Source of the DNA: CBDCFT01 sp965216365
GTDB taxonomy: Bacteria > Pseudomonadota > Gammaproteobacteria > Arenicellales > CBDCFT01
Length of the DNA: 64,000 nt
NCBI GenBank assembly: GCA_965216365.1
Contig: CBDCFT010000010.1
Location: 1 to 64,000, forward strand
Direction of reading: 5' to 3'
In this document: piece by piece, positions 44,734-54,700 of the stretch
How positions within the stretch are numbered: position 1 is the stretch's first letter
How the letters are laid out: every line of letters starts with the position of its first letter
Notes under the pieces: model-generated
What the model was told of the DNA's origin: nothing
What the model saw: the letters and a program-made list of their open reading frames with translations, nothing else
Database searches by the model: none
Program-made: the position numbers and the translations under genes

Positions 44734-44826
44734 CCTGAAGGCGTGGAAATCCAGGGCGATCTAATCTGGTTTGCCGACACCTATAATGATCGAATCGTGC
44801 TTTATCGCATGTCGGGCGCTAACTAA
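44734..44826 (+). pseudogene. NHL-repeat protein remnant
   Basis: The frame reads PEGVEIQGDLIWFADTYNDRIVLYRMSGAN and a TAA at 44824-44826. The IWFADTYNDRIVLYR piece is a typical NHL beta-propeller repeat, usually part of a long protein. Upstream in this frame nothing continues it. Probably the last repeat of a lost gene. Confidence 0.5.
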
Positions 44827-45115
44827 TGAATCATCCAAAAGCTTGAAACCGGGTAGACAAAACGCGGCATATTGCCGGATTACCGACTTCATCAGATAAA
44901 ACTCACTAACAGTGTCTAATCTACGTTAAAAGATCCGTGGGCGTAATCCCGGGGGTAAATCGGTTTCCCGAGTCTTCACTGTGTTATAACCGATGGCTTG
45001 GATGGGCAGATGATAGGGCGCTATGTCAAATTTCAACAAAAAGAAGTCTCGGGACAAGTGAAGCTTGCTTTCGACTAACCCACGGACGTCAGTCCATGGA
45101 GATTTAGTTTTGAAT

Positions 45116-46558
45116 CTATCTTCCTCCAGGTAATGTAATGACAACCCTCAATCCTCCTAAGGAGGATGATTTGAGCACAATCGATCCATACCAACTTGCA
45201 ATAATATTCTTCACGCTAGATAACCCAATACCTGATCCATTCGTTTGTCTATCCAACTTAACGCCACGTTTCAACGCTTCGCTACGAAGTTCAAGAGCGA
45301 TACCCGGCCCATCGTCCTCAACGTTAATTACCACATTACTGCCGTAAACTGATGAATTTATTTGCACGACAGATTTGGCCGCCTTAAAAGCATTCGTCGC
45401 TATTTCCTGAATACTTTCGAGCAAGTCCTGGTGGTCAATTTGAACGTTGATACGAGGATCGCAATCGACCACCCAATCAACATTCTTTTGTTTGGCAGAT
45501 TCTTCCATATTCTGACTAATTTCGCTCAGCGTATGCGACAAATTAGTCATTGAATGTAGATTCTCTAACGCGACGGGACGACGGAAGCGTTGCAGATAAT
45601 GTTCAATGGATCGATTCATATTCGAAGACTGCCGTTTCACGATATCGAACAACGGTCCTTCGCCCTTTACAGACTCATTCATCAGAACGGATAACGGCGT
45701 TTTCAAATTGTGTGCAAGATTTTCCACCTCGGTAAGATTCGCTTGCCGAATGACATCATGGAATTCATTGACTAAGGGTACAACTTCCGGTGGAAAATCA
45801 CCGTGCAACCTATCGGATTTCCCCTCTTTGATGTCCGCCAGTTTTTTTCTCACAACATCGATTGGCATTAATCCAAACTTGATGCTGCTGTAAATCGCCA
45901 AAAATGTTCCAAAAACAAGAATTGCGAGGAGAGCACAGAGCATTAGCAGAACGTCGGTGCCGATTTCATCCAATCCCACATACCGTCCAGACAAACTGTA
46001 TTGAAATGGTATGTTTAGATAGCGATGGGATATGTAGTTTGAGACAATCAGGCGTATATTTTCGTTAAGTGCGCCCTTTATCGGGTATATGGCGTATTCA
46101 AAACCCGGTGAGATAGTTCCTGAATTCACTGCCTTGACGTGCGAATTATCCTCCCTCTTTTCGGAAACTGACTCACCGGCACAATAAACCTTGAATTCGA
46201 TGAGTTGACAGTCTCGTAATGAATGAGATTTGTGCAGGGAACCGTCTGAACCTCTTATTTGCCAGTACCATGCGGAGTATTCTTTCTCATACTGTCCTTC
46301 ATCGAAATATTCGCTGATTGCGTGACGCACTTCACCAATATCGGCATTATTCTTGATGGGTAGGTTATTATGAAAATCTCTCAGCAGTTTCAGTTTCGTT
46401 ATCAGGTTTTCATAGTAGACGTCGCGTTGGTAACGATCATAAAGAGAATAGATGGACACAATGGCTACTGCCGTAACTACAATACTCCACAAAGCACCCA
46501 CTAGCATCAGGCGAACTGTTATAGAATTCAAAGAGATGATGTGATTCTTACTGAACAT
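45116..46558 (-). CDS. sensor histidine kinase, PhoQ-like
   Basis: About 480 residues from ATG 46558 (MFSKNHIISLNS). An in-frame upstream start at 46603 would overlap the regulator gene more. Two membrane segments (about residues 20-40 and 205-230) enclose a periplasmic sensor region with Cys residues (RDCQLIEFKVYCAGE). A HAMP-like linker leads to the H-box VENLAHNLKTPLSVLM, then the N-box EIATNAFKAAKS, G1 DDGPGI and G2 GSGIGLSSVKNII. The VENLAHNLKTPL and QYxxRFRRP layout is like PhoQ. It overlaps the response regulator gene, so the two are coupled. Confidence 0.9.
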   Translation of the reverse strand: MFSKNHIISLNSITVRLMLVGALWSIVVTAVAIVSIYSLYDRYQRDVYYENLITKLKLLRDFHNNLPIKNNADIGEVRHAISEYFDEGQYEKEYSAWYWQIRGSDGSLHKSHSLRDCQLIEFKVYCAGESVSEKREDNSHVKAVNSGTISPGFEYAIYPIKGALNENIRLIVSNYISHRYLNIPFQYSLSGRYVGLDEIGTDVLLMLCALLAILVFGTFLAIYSSIKFGLMPIDVVRKKLADIKEGKSDRLHGDFPPEVVPLVNEFHDVIRQANLTEVENLAHNLKTPLSVLMNESVKGEGPLFDIVKRQSSNMNRSIEHYLQRFRRPVALENLHSMTNLSHTLSEISQNMEESAKQKNVDWVVDCDPRINVQIDHQDLLESIQEIATNAFKAAKSVVQINSSVYGSNVVINVEDDGPGIALELRSEALKRGVKLDRQTNGSGIGLSSVKNIIASWYGSIVLKSSSLGGLRVVITLPGGR

Positions 46559-47219
46559 CTTCAGGGCAGCAAATTGTGTATCCGAAACCACGTCGTGTAA
46601 CAATGTACTCTTTGCCCACTTTCTGTCTTAACTCGCGCACAAATACCTCGATCGTATTGGTTTCGGGGTGGTTATCCCATCCGTACAAATGATCCAGTAA
46701 CGTATCTTTCGATACCACCTCATCACGATGAAGCAGTAAATATTCAATGAGCTGATAAGGTTTAGGGCGAAGACCAATTGGCGTGCCTTTTTTGAATAGG
46801 CACTGACGTTCCATATCAATTGATAGATCTCCGCAACTCAATAAGGGGCCACCATGTCCAGCCGCCTGGCGTATTAGCGCACGAAGGTTCGCAATGAGTT
46901 CCCACATAAGAAACGGTTTGGTCATGTAAGCTTCACAGCCGGCAGCCCATCCCGCCTTTCGGTCTTGTTCATCGGCCCGGGTAGACAGAATTAATACAGG
47001 CATGTTGAGATCTTCGCTGCGCCACTGTCTGATGACGTAAATCCCATCCATGATGGGCAGACCGACGTCCAGCACTACGGCATCGTAGGGAACAGTTCTA
47101 CCCAAGAAGAGTGCTTCTTCACCATCACCGGCCGTACTAACTGTGAAGCCTGCGTCAACCAGCGCCTCTTCGATTTGTGAAGATTGATCTTGTTCGTCCT
47201 CGACAACAAGTATATGCAT
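46548..47219 (-). CDS. OmpR/PhoP-family response regulator
   Basis: About 223 residues from ATG 47219 (MHILVVEDEQ). Receiver domain with the acidic pocket EDE, the phosphorylated Asp in YDAVVLDVGLPIMDG, the Thr/Ser in LILSTRADEQDRKAG and the Lys in YMTKPFLMWEL. The C-terminal OmpR-type winged helix has PYQLIEYLLLHRDEVVSKDTLLDHLYGWDNHPETNTIEVFVRELRQKVG and RRGFGYTI. Partner of the sensor kinase immediately downstream, transcribed from the 47.22-47.38 kb gap. Confidence 0.93.
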   Translation of the reverse strand: MHILVVEDEQDQSSQIEEALVDAGFTVSTAGDGEEALFLGRTVPYDAVVLDVGLPIMDGIYVIRQWRSEDLNMPVLILSTRADEQDRKAGWAAGCEAYMTKPFLMWELIANLRALIRQAAGHGGPLLSCGDLSIDMERQCLFKKGTPIGLRPKPYQLIEYLLLHRDEVVSKDTLLDHLYGWDNHPETNTIEVFVRELRQKVGKEYIVTRRGFGYTICCPEDVQ

Positions 47220-47382
47220 TGTCGGTACCAAGTCTGTTTTCGGCTAATTTACTCCAACCAAGATTAAATATAAATGAAATCGGGATTCGACATCATTTAA
47301 GCGAGTATTAGTAATTATGAGTTCATCGAAAAATGATTCTGTGCCATAAACTATTTCTTGCCGTAATTTAGAATCCTTTACT

Positions 47383-47751
47383 ATGAGAAGCATTGTGAAT
47401 CAATCGAACCTAAGAATTTACAAATGTCGCTGTTTTCAATTAATAGGAGCACGGAAAGGCGGTGTAAGTTGCATCCTCACGAATAACAATAAATTTCTAA
47501 GTCGCACAGACTTACTAATGCTAGTTACGATAAAACGTGCGCTTGACGATTTCGTGAACGAGATTCAATTGATGGACTCGCACGTCAGTTGTAGTGGTTC
47601 ATCCGATGATCATATGGAGGCTAAGGAGAGTCTTTCCACTCTCACAATCATTCGGATGAAGGGTTTGTGCTTGATTCACTCACAAATTAAAGCTTTTTTG
47701 AAGTTCAAGGATAAATCACTAACCTGCCAAAAGAAGTCAGAGATAATATGA
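47383..47751 (+). CDS. hypothetical protein upstream of the cyclase gene
   Basis: 122 codons, unrecognised. Its only support is the ATGA overlap of its stop with the start of the cyclase gene at 47748, a sign of coupling. The second half (VTIKRALDDFVNEIQLMD...SLSTLTIIRMKGLCLIHSQIKAFLKFK) looks helical. The first half is Arg/Cys-rich and may not be translated; an internal ATG at 47518 is an alternative start. Ribosome sites are poor. Confidence 0.35.
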   Translation: MRSIVNQSNLRIYKCRCFQLIGARKGGVSCILTNNNKFLSRTDLLMLVTIKRALDDFVNEIQLMDSHVSCSGSSDDHMEAKESLSTLTIIRMKGLCLIHSQIKAFLKFKDKSLTCQKKSEII

Positions 47752-48512
47752 ATTCGAATAATTGCCACCCGGTCGATTGTGCTCCAATGAATGGCGATAC
47801 ATGTGCACGTAATCTACTTCGTTCGGTGCAAGTACCGGTTCTCGTCATCCGTAGTATGGGTAATCGGGTTAGTGGTCTGGGTAAGGAGTGTCATTTTGCC
47901 GAAAAAATTCCCGGCTATAAACTGATTGACATCGATACTAACCGTCAGCTGACTTATCTCACTTTAGCCAACGTTGCAGTCGGTGTCGGCAAAGGGTGCG
48001 TCACGGGTTGGCGAAGTCAGCCGCTGGCGCAAGGAGTGGTGTCCACTATCATGTTCACGGATATTGTCGGTTCAACCACATTGGCTTCCCAATTAGGTGA
48101 CCAAAAATGGACAGCATTGTTACGGTCACACCACGCCAAGGTGCGAAGAGTCCTTGCGAGTTATAGCGGTAGAGAGCAAGCGAGCACGGGTGACGGCTTG
48201 CATGCTACTTTCGATGCTCCAGCGAGGGCAATTCGCTGCGCATGTGAAATTCAAAATGTCGTGAGGAAACTCCGTCTGAGAGTGCGGATCGGGTTGCATA
48301 CCGGAGAATGTGTCGCGACGTCGGAAGGCATCGAAGGTCTAGCCGTACACATAGCCGCTCGCGTCGCCGGACTAGCGGGTGGCGGTGAGATATTCGTATC
48401 ACAAACGGTTAAAGATCTGGTGGCGGGTTCCAGTCTCGATTTTGTGCCGCGCGGTGAGCGTCAGCTGCGCGGCATCAATGATCCCTGGCGGTTGTATGCG
48501 GTAAAGCGGTGA
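47748..48512 (+). CDS. class III adenylate/guanylate cyclase with truncated alpha/beta-hydrolase N-terminus
   Basis: 254 residues. The cyclase domain fills about 98-254: VSTIMFTDIVGSTTLASQLGDQKW with the first metal Asp, GREQASTGDGLHATFDAPARAIRCA with the second, RVRIGLHTGECVATSEGIEGLAVHIAARVAGLAGGGEIFVSQTVKDLVAGSSLDF. In this common family the cyclase follows a full alpha/beta hydrolase. Here only the hydrolase end remains (SVQVPVLVIRSMGNRVSG...FAEKIPGYKLIDID), so about 200 residues are missing at the N-terminus. The catalytic domain seems intact and may still work. Confidence 0.85.
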   Translation: MNSNNCHPVDCAPMNGDTCARNLLRSVQVPVLVIRSMGNRVSGLGKECHFAEKIPGYKLIDIDTNRQLTYLTLANVAVGVGKGCVTGWRSQPLAQGVVSTIMFTDIVGSTTLASQLGDQKWTALLRSHHAKVRRVLASYSGREQASTGDGLHATFDAPARAIRCACEIQNVVRKLRLRVRIGLHTGECVATSEGIEGLAVHIAARVAGLAGGGEIFVSQTVKDLVAGSSLDFVPRGERQLRGINDPWRLYAVKR

Positions 48513-49106
48513 GAGGATACGGCAGATCACGACCCGTCCGCGCCATCCACTCTCGCCCAATCATCCCGTTTTGTCAAATCGAAATTCCGTGTAACCGATA
48601 TATGGATTGGCTCGCCATAATGCACATTTTGTCTGCAAGCACTGGCGATTACTGGCGTGCTTTACTAAGAGGTCTTTTAGGATATTGGTTTGTGTTGGTA
48701 CGTAAATTACGAAAATCTCGAGAAGGTACGGATAAATTTTCGCCCAAATATCAGTTTTGTATTTACTTTTTGCTTGTTCGGCGTTAACTTAGTTTAAAGA
48801 CGCGGGGGGAAGGTACAGGGTCGTGCTCGTAGAATTTAATGGTGTCGCTAAAGTTGATGGGAGGGACGCTACGACATGGATTACTCCAAGCCACTTGTTC
48901 AAAAAGTGAGGTTGTCTGGCGCGGCGAAATTACCATTTTTTTGGATTAGTCAAGATGTTTCAGATGTTCCCTCGCGTAAGACGAGCCTGGCACGAGGAAG
49001 CCTTCACCGGATACCGCTAAATAAGCGGGGGTTATGCGTAATAACCAAAGCCAATTAGTGGTGTTTTATGGACTTCCACCCTGTGATGTTTTCGGGTTGA
49101 AAGGCA
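48513..49106. other. gene-free stretch before the kinase-cyclase gene
   Basis: Short open frames occur on the plus strand (for example 48876-49058) but none has a convincing start, length or recognisable product. No repeat of the types seen elsewhere was found. The kinase gene's ribosome site (GAAAGG) is at its right end. Confidence 0.4.
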
Positions 49107-50153
49107 ATGATCAGTATTAGTGATTATCACAATATTGAACAAATTCACGAAGGCAGAAAATCAATCGTTTTTCGTGGGGTAAGTGACTTAGATGACCGTC
49201 CGGTAATACTAAAAATCAGGAAAAAAGTCGGCGGTGTATCGTCTCCTGAACATCCACTGACTCACGAGTTTGAAATTCTCCAACGAATCACCTCAGAGTT
49301 TGTTCCGAAGGTTTATGATCTAAAAACGAATGCTGAGCAATTAGTATTAGTGTGCGAGGATATCAGTGGTGAGCCTCTGAGTTCATTTGATCCCAAGTTT
49401 CCCACAAGTCTTCATGATCGATTGGAAGTCGCCTATAAACTTGCTGCTGCTCTTCACGAAGTTCATCTTACACAAGTTGTGCATAGAGACATAAATCCTT
49501 CCAACGTTATCTGGAACCCTGAGACAGAGCAGTTGCAGGTTATAGATTTTGGCCTCGCATTAACCCAGCAACAACTAGCTAACCAGCCGATATTGGATTC
49601 TGTATTTCAAGGAACACTCGCGTATATGGCGCCTGAGCAAACGGGAAGAGTAAATAAAAAAGTTGATAGCCGAACGGATTTATATTCGCTTGGTGCGACG
49701 CTCTACGAACTGTTTACGCACAAACCACCATTCTTGTCGGATAACGAACTCGAACTCATTCACGCGCATATTGCGAAACTTCCAAAAGCGCCTGTCGACA
49801 TCGATTCTTTTGTGCCCGATATCGTTTCTAAAATCATAGTGAAGTTGTTATCGAAATCCGCGGAAGATCGCTACCAAACAGCATATGGCGTCAGTCATGA
49901 CCTACTTACATGCCTTCAGCGACTGGATCAAAGTGGAACATGCACACCATTCGAATTGGCTCAACGCGATAAGCCCCATCAAATTATCTTCTCAAATAAA
50001 TTTTATGGGAGACAGACAGAACTACAACGGTTAAAAGATGTTTACGGTAGAGTTAGCAATGGCTCCACAGAACTAGTTTTAGTCTCTGGATACGCGGGCG
50101 TAGGGAAAACCGCGTTAGTGGAGTTGTTTTCCCAACATGTTAGAAAACAGTAA
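49107..50153 (+). CDS. kinase-ATPase-GAF-cyclase giant protein, part 1: Ser/Thr kinase (frame broken)
   Basis: 348 residues: a complete Hanks-type kinase domain (about 10-270) followed by the first part of an AAA-type ATPase. Kinase motifs: Lys in PVILKIRKK, VHRDINPSNVIW, VIDFGLAL, GTLAYMAPEQTGRVNKKVDSRTDLYSLGATLYEL. At about 294 FYGRQTELQRLKDVY opens the ATPase, and the Walker A is VLVSGYAGVGKTALVELF. The frame then hits TAA at 50151-50153. Removing one A from 50144-50147 lets it run on into part 2. It begins a three-part gene spanning 49107-54310, 1733 residues if both breaks are repaired. Confidence 0.92.
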   Translation: MISISDYHNIEQIHEGRKSIVFRGVSDLDDRPVILKIRKKVGGVSSPEHPLTHEFEILQRITSEFVPKVYDLKTNAEQLVLVCEDISGEPLSSFDPKFPTSLHDRLEVAYKLAAALHEVHLTQVVHRDINPSNVIWNPETEQLQVIDFGLALTQQQLANQPILDSVFQGTLAYMAPEQTGRVNKKVDSRTDLYSLGATLYELFTHKPPFLSDNELELIHAHIAKLPKAPVDIDSFVPDIVSKIIVKLLSKSAEDRYQTAYGVSHDLLTCLQRLDQSGTCTPFELAQRDKPHQIIFSNKFYGRQTELQRLKDVYGRVSNGSTELVLVSGYAGVGKTALVELFSQHVRKQ

Positions 50154-52500
50154 TGGGTACTTTGTCGCTGGTAAGTATGATCAGTTGCAAGGTGACGTTC
50201 CGTACAGTGCTTTTAAAGATGCACTCAGAAATCTACTTCGATTTGCACTAGGAGACGACGAAAGGCGGTTTGGCGAGTGGAGATCTAAGTTGTGCAGTGC
50301 GCTTGGAGCGAACGCCCAGATCGTAGTCGATTTTCTCCCTGAATTGCGGCTCGTAATGGGTGAACAACGGCCCGTTCCGGATTTGGAACCGAACGAATCT
50401 CAAAACAGATTTTATGAGGTTTTAAAAAGATTTCTGGCCGTCTTTGCAGATTTTGATAGACCGTTAGTTATTTTCCTCGATGACGTGCAGTGGATAGATC
50501 CGGCAACGCTAAGGTTTCTTCGAATAATCCTATGTGATCTGGACGTAAATAATTTGATGGTGATCGGTGCATATCGCAGCAATGAAGTCGATGGTATGCA
50601 CCTACTAACACAAGGTATCTCATATTTCGAACACAATGGCGCGAATGTTAGTCATCTAGGGCTTGACGCATTAAGCCACACCGATGTTACACATTTATTA
50701 GCCGACACACTGGACGCGCCTAAGGACAAAGTATCCGGACTCGCAAAAGTTGCTATTCGGAAAACCAATGGCAATCCATTCTTTATAAAAGAGTTTATTT
50801 CTGCGAGTTATCAGAATGGATTGATTGAGTTCGATCTCGACAACTATAAATGGATTTGGAATGCGAAAAAAATCGATGAAATGGATATTACAGACAATGT
50901 TGTCGACTTGCTTAAGCAACGCATGAAGTCGCTGCCAGGATCTACAGTCGAAATACTCAATAAAGCCGCATGTGTGGGATCCGAATTTGGATTGGGTGAG
51001 GTTGCAAATATCGCGAATACAAAAAATAGCGATGCCTTTCAAGTTCTAAAACCAGCCATTGACGAAGGCTTTGTTTACGAAGTAGAGGAGCCTTCATTTG
51101 GAAACAATGGAAACTTAAATACGAGCATAACTAGCGACAATAAAAACTTCGCATTCTCGCACGATCGGATTCAACAAGCGGCATACTCTCTAACAACTGA
51201 TGACGATAGAAATGCGATTCATCTCAAAATAGGTCGCTACCAGATGGCGCAATTGTCTGACGATAAGCCCCAAGCGTTTTCCTTTGACGCCGTTGATCAT
51301 TTGAATCGAGGGCAAGATCTCATTACCAGTGACAGCGAGATCTTAAAATTATCGCAGCTAAACCTGGCCGCGGGAATACAGGCTAAAAAAGCTGGAGCGT
51401 ACCGAGCGGCAAATAGCTACTTGGAGACTGCCAGAGAACTCACTTCGGAAAAAGATTTGTCCGTAGAGACTAAGTTTCTTTTTGAACTGTATCGAGAAAG
51501 CGCTGAAGTAACATCTTTGCTTGGCGAATTTGATCTGGTCGACGCTTTTATCGATAAAGCGTTGTTATGTACCGACTCGTTGACGGATAAGGCGGCGATG
51601 CGAAATCTTAGTATCGTACAGCTGACACTAAATGGATCGTATCATGAAGCGATAAATATCGGTCGTGACGTTCTTAGCTCATTGGGCGTGCCTCTGCCCG
51701 CAGACGATTGCGAAGCAGAACTTCGGGAGGAGCTTCAAAAGGCGCATAGTGTCGATGCGCAAGACAAGGAATCAATATTGGCCAATTTAAATCCAATGAG
51801 CGACGAACCAACGTTGGTGGCGATGAAGATACTCATGAATCTCTTCCCACCAACACATTCTGTGAATCCCCAGTTGAACAGTTGGATCGCGGTAAAGATG
51901 GTAAATCTCTCGATGGAACATGGATATGCGCCAGAAACCCCAAAAGGTTTTGCAAACTATGGATCTGTGTTGGCAGCACGGGGTAAATACAAAGAAGGAT
52001 TTGCTTTTGGAGAACTAGCACTTCAAATAGCTGATGCATACAAAATCGACGAACTTAAACCAAGAATTTTGTATGCATTCCTTGGCGACTTAAATCATTG
52101 GATCCGGCCATTGCAAAAGACAAGAGACCTCGTCGACGAGGCGTTCGTAGGGTGCATACAACACGGCGAACTACAGTACGCGGGCTATATTCTCACATTC
52201 GCCCGCTGTATGAATGAAATATTTTTGGGTGACAACCAGAAGTTATTTTTGGAGAAAGTCAATGAAGCGGTACAGTTCGTTAGAAAGACGAAAAATACAC
52301 ATGCCGAGAGCGTTAGTCTCGCCACCCACATGGCGACATGTAATTTGTTAGGTGACACAGATTCATACAACTCTTTCGACACAGAATCAGTTTCTGAAAA
52401 CACGTTTATACGAGTAGCAGAATCACGCGATGACTTTGCCCGCGATATGTTTTCTCAGAATTCTGCAGGCGCAAAATCTGTATATCTATGGTCATTCTGA
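50137..52500 (+). CDS. kinase-ATPase-GAF-cyclase giant protein, part 2: AAA ATPase and helical repeats (frame broken)
   Basis: 787 residues in the next frame. GYFVAGKYDQLQGDVPYSAFKDALRNLL continues the AAA_16 ATPase, with Walker B PLVIFLDDVQWIDPATLRFL and sensor-like VIGAYRSNEVD. From about residue 270 to the end it is alpha-helical with TPR-like repeats (HLNRGQDLI, AANSYLETARELTS, GFAFGELALQIADAYK), as in PknK-type signalling proteins. The first ATG at 50137 overlaps part 1 and lacks a ribosome site. The frame is lost at a T4 run (52450-52453). Removing one T joins DMF to LRILQAQNLYIYGHSEEAL of part 3. Confidence 0.92.
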   Translation: MLENSNGYFVAGKYDQLQGDVPYSAFKDALRNLLRFALGDDERRFGEWRSKLCSALGANAQIVVDFLPELRLVMGEQRPVPDLEPNESQNRFYEVLKRFLAVFADFDRPLVIFLDDVQWIDPATLRFLRIILCDLDVNNLMVIGAYRSNEVDGMHLLTQGISYFEHNGANVSHLGLDALSHTDVTHLLADTLDAPKDKVSGLAKVAIRKTNGNPFFIKEFISASYQNGLIEFDLDNYKWIWNAKKIDEMDITDNVVDLLKQRMKSLPGSTVEILNKAACVGSEFGLGEVANIANTKNSDAFQVLKPAIDEGFVYEVEEPSFGNNGNLNTSITSDNKNFAFSHDRIQQAAYSLTTDDDRNAIHLKIGRYQMAQLSDDKPQAFSFDAVDHLNRGQDLITSDSEILKLSQLNLAAGIQAKKAGAYRAANSYLETARELTSEKDLSVETKFLFELYRESAEVTSLLGEFDLVDAFIDKALLCTDSLTDKAAMRNLSIVQLTLNGSYHEAINIGRDVLSSLGVPLPADDCEAELREELQKAHSVDAQDKESILANLNPMSDEPTLVAMKILMNLFPPTHSVNPQLNSWIAVKMVNLSMEHGYAPETPKGFANYGSVLAARGKYKEGFAFGELALQIADAYKIDELKPRILYAFLGDLNHWIRPLQKTRDLVDEAFVGCIQHGELQYAGYILTFARCMNEIFLGDNQKLFLEKVNEAVQFVRKTKNTHAESVSLATHMATCNLLGDTDSYNSFDTESVSENTFIRVAESRDDFARDMFSQNSAGAKSVYLWSF

Positions 52501-54310
52501 AGAAGCGCTGAGCGCTATTCGCTCCGCCCAGCGATTGTCATCATTTCTTTCGACCGGGATGCCGCTCGCGATGTTAAATTTGTACACATCGCTCATTTAC
52601 GCAGCCTCTATAAAATCAAAATCAAATACTCAGCGAGAGCAGTATCTTGAGGCAATAAAGAACAATCAGGAGCAAATGAGGAGATGGGCTGACGACTGCC
52701 CCGATAACTTTCTCCATTGTTATTATATGGTTGAGGGCGAACTCTCAAGAGTGCTAGGGGAAGACATTGAGGTAGTCAACAAGTATGAAGAGGCGATAAA
52801 AGCTGCCAAAAAAAATGATTTCAAGCAGTTTGAAGCATTAGCCCACGAACTCGCTGCAAAATTTTGGTATGAAAAAGAAAATCACAGTTACTCGACCAGG
52901 CATATCAACAGAGCCTATCGCCATTATTACCAATGGGGGGCCACGAGAAAATTGGAGCTAATGTCTAAGGTGTATGCGGACATTTTGACCGTTTCAGAAA
53001 ATGATACTGACTTCATAAACAGCACAAAAACGGCCTCCACCGATAGCGGTTCAAATAATCACGAAAATCTAGATCTTCAAGCCATCGCTACGGCGGCGCA
53101 GTCCATTAGCCAAGAGATTAGATTTAATTCACTTTTGGATAAACTCGCTAAGACGATTATCGAAGTGGCCGGCGCAGACAAGTACATTCTTTTGTTGTTT
53201 GACCAACAAACTAACCAACTAAAAATAAAATCCACCCTTGATCTACAAATAAGACACATCGACGATACGCAGGTTTATGATGACCATCTAGCGCCCTACT
53301 CACTGGTTCAATATGCCTTTCGAACGGGAGAAACGGTTCTTATCGAAGAATTTAGTAAGGATAGTCGATATCAAACGGACCCGTACTTTTCCGAACATTC
53401 GCCGAAATCGATACTATGCATGCCGATTCAGTATCAGGGGGAGTTGCTAGGTACTTTGTATCTAGAAAACAATTCGGCAACAGGGGCATTCACAACGCCG
53501 CGATTGGAGACACTGGAAATTCTCTCCACCCAGGCCGCCATTTCAATCCATAACGCGGCTTTATACGATTCCCTTGATGCGCAAGTAAAAACAAGAACGA
53601 AGCAGTTGGATGCGTTAAACGCTGAACTTGAGGATCGTATACAAGAACAAGTGAATCAAATAGAACAACTCAATAAGCTGAGACGGTTTCTGTCGCCACA
53701 GGTTTCGAATTTAATCGTTGACTCAGGCAACGAATCACTGCTCACAAGTCATCGTAAAGAAATTGCGATTCTTTTCTGCGATTTGAGAGGATTTACGGCG
53801 TTTTCTGAATCTGTCGAACCTGAAGAATCATTAGGATTGCTGAATAATTATCACGAAGCCTTGGGTGAATTGATATCCAAATACGACGCAACGATTGATC
53901 ACCGGGCAGGGGACGGACTCATGTTGTTCCTTAACGACCCGATACCGTGTGATGATCCAGTTAAAAAGGTAGTCCAGTTAGCGATCGAGATGCGAAGCGC
54001 GACATTTGATCTTATATCCGACTCACGCAGACATGGAAATGAACTAGGATTTGGGGTCGGTGTATCACACGGATACGCCACAATAGGCATGATTGGATAT
54101 GAGGGGAGATTCGACTACGCCGCCACGGGGCGATATGTGAACCTTGCATCGCGATTGTGCGATATTGCGGGCGATGGACAAATACTGGTTCCACGAAAAG
54201 TTCATGCGGAAATAGCAAACGCATTCAAAACGGAATTTATGGGCGAACATGATATTAAAGGATTTCACAAACCCGTAGCGACATACAATGTGTTGGGTGA
54301 GAATGGGTGA
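52430..54310 (+). CDS. kinase-ATPase-GAF-cyclase giant protein, part 3: GAF and class III cyclase (frame broken)
   Basis: 626 codons in the third frame. It starts with the end of the helical region (about 1-200), then a GAF domain (about 220-380, IATAAQSISQEIRFNSLLDKLAKTIIEVAGADKYILLLFD...PIQYQGELLGTLYLEN). A coiled linker follows, then a class III cyclase (about 440-610): IAILFCDLRGFTAFSESVEPEE with the first Asp, DHRAGDGLMLFLND with the second, and FDYAATGRYVNLASRL. This order, kinase-ATPase-GAF-output, is known in cyanobacteria and some proteobacteria, usually with a histidine kinase or GGDEF output. A cyclase output links it to cyclic nucleotides. Confidence 0.92.
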   Translation: MTLPAICFLRILQAQNLYIYGHSEEALSAIRSAQRLSSFLSTGMPLAMLNLYTSLIYAASIKSKSNTQREQYLEAIKNNQEQMRRWADDCPDNFLHCYYMVEGELSRVLGEDIEVVNKYEEAIKAAKKNDFKQFEALAHELAAKFWYEKENHSYSTRHINRAYRHYYQWGATRKLELMSKVYADILTVSENDTDFINSTKTASTDSGSNNHENLDLQAIATAAQSISQEIRFNSLLDKLAKTIIEVAGADKYILLLFDQQTNQLKIKSTLDLQIRHIDDTQVYDDHLAPYSLVQYAFRTGETVLIEEFSKDSRYQTDPYFSEHSPKSILCMPIQYQGELLGTLYLENNSATGAFTTPRLETLEILSTQAAISIHNAALYDSLDAQVKTRTKQLDALNAELEDRIQEQVNQIEQLNKLRRFLSPQVSNLIVDSGNESLLTSHRKEIAILFCDLRGFTAFSESVEPEESLGLLNNYHEALGELISKYDATIDHRAGDGLMLFLNDPIPCDDPVKKVVQLAIEMRSATFDLISDSRRHGNELGFGVGVSHGYATIGMIGYEGRFDYAATGRYVNLASRLCDIAGDGQILVPRKVHAEIANAFKTEFMGEHDIKGFHKPVATYNVLGENG

Positions 54311-54700
54311 TCACACAAAACGTGATAAATACCACATTTTTGAGTTTTCATAAGTGCTAACGTTCTTTACTCAAATAATGTGAGTAGAATCCCAATGTTC
54401 ATTCCGTGAACACCGGGAAAAGCAAATCAAGGCAAATGCAGGATGGCGGAGGACGAGACGATTTGATTGCAACACCAAATGTAAAATGGGACAACTCAAC
54501 GGGCACTTGAAAGAGACTATTTTAATGTTTGTGGTGCTTCCAATGATATTGAACATAAGCTGTCATCGCGAGCCGCGAACGCGGCGCGGCGATCTCTTGG
54601 ATTCGTCTGCATTGAACAAACACGTTTTGGCCTGATCTTTGTAAAAGTAAATCGAATCATTCATAATAAACTCAAATAAGAAGGGATACTTGGTTCAACA
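54311..54700. other. gene-free stretch before the radical SAM operon
   Basis: No gene. At about 54564-54600 there is a GTCATCGCGAGCCGCGAACGCGGCGCGGCGATCTC palindromic repeat of the CATTGCGAG type. The operon promoter should lie between it and 54700, but no box is clear enough to name. A weak AAGAAGGGA lies 14 bases before the first ATG. Confidence 0.45.

Noticed and set aside
44926..45144. 72-codon minus-strand frame after the sensor kinase
   Set aside because: No family resemblance, poor start, and overlaps the kinase gene end; too little support to list as a gene.
48876..49058. 60-codon frame before the kinase gene
   Set aside because: No ribosome site and no recognisable protein; probably chance.
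50137..50153. Programmed ribosomal frameshift in the kinase-cyclase gene
   Set aside because: The site lacks a slippery heptamer and an obvious downstream stimulator; a single extra base explains it more simply and matches the other broken genes.
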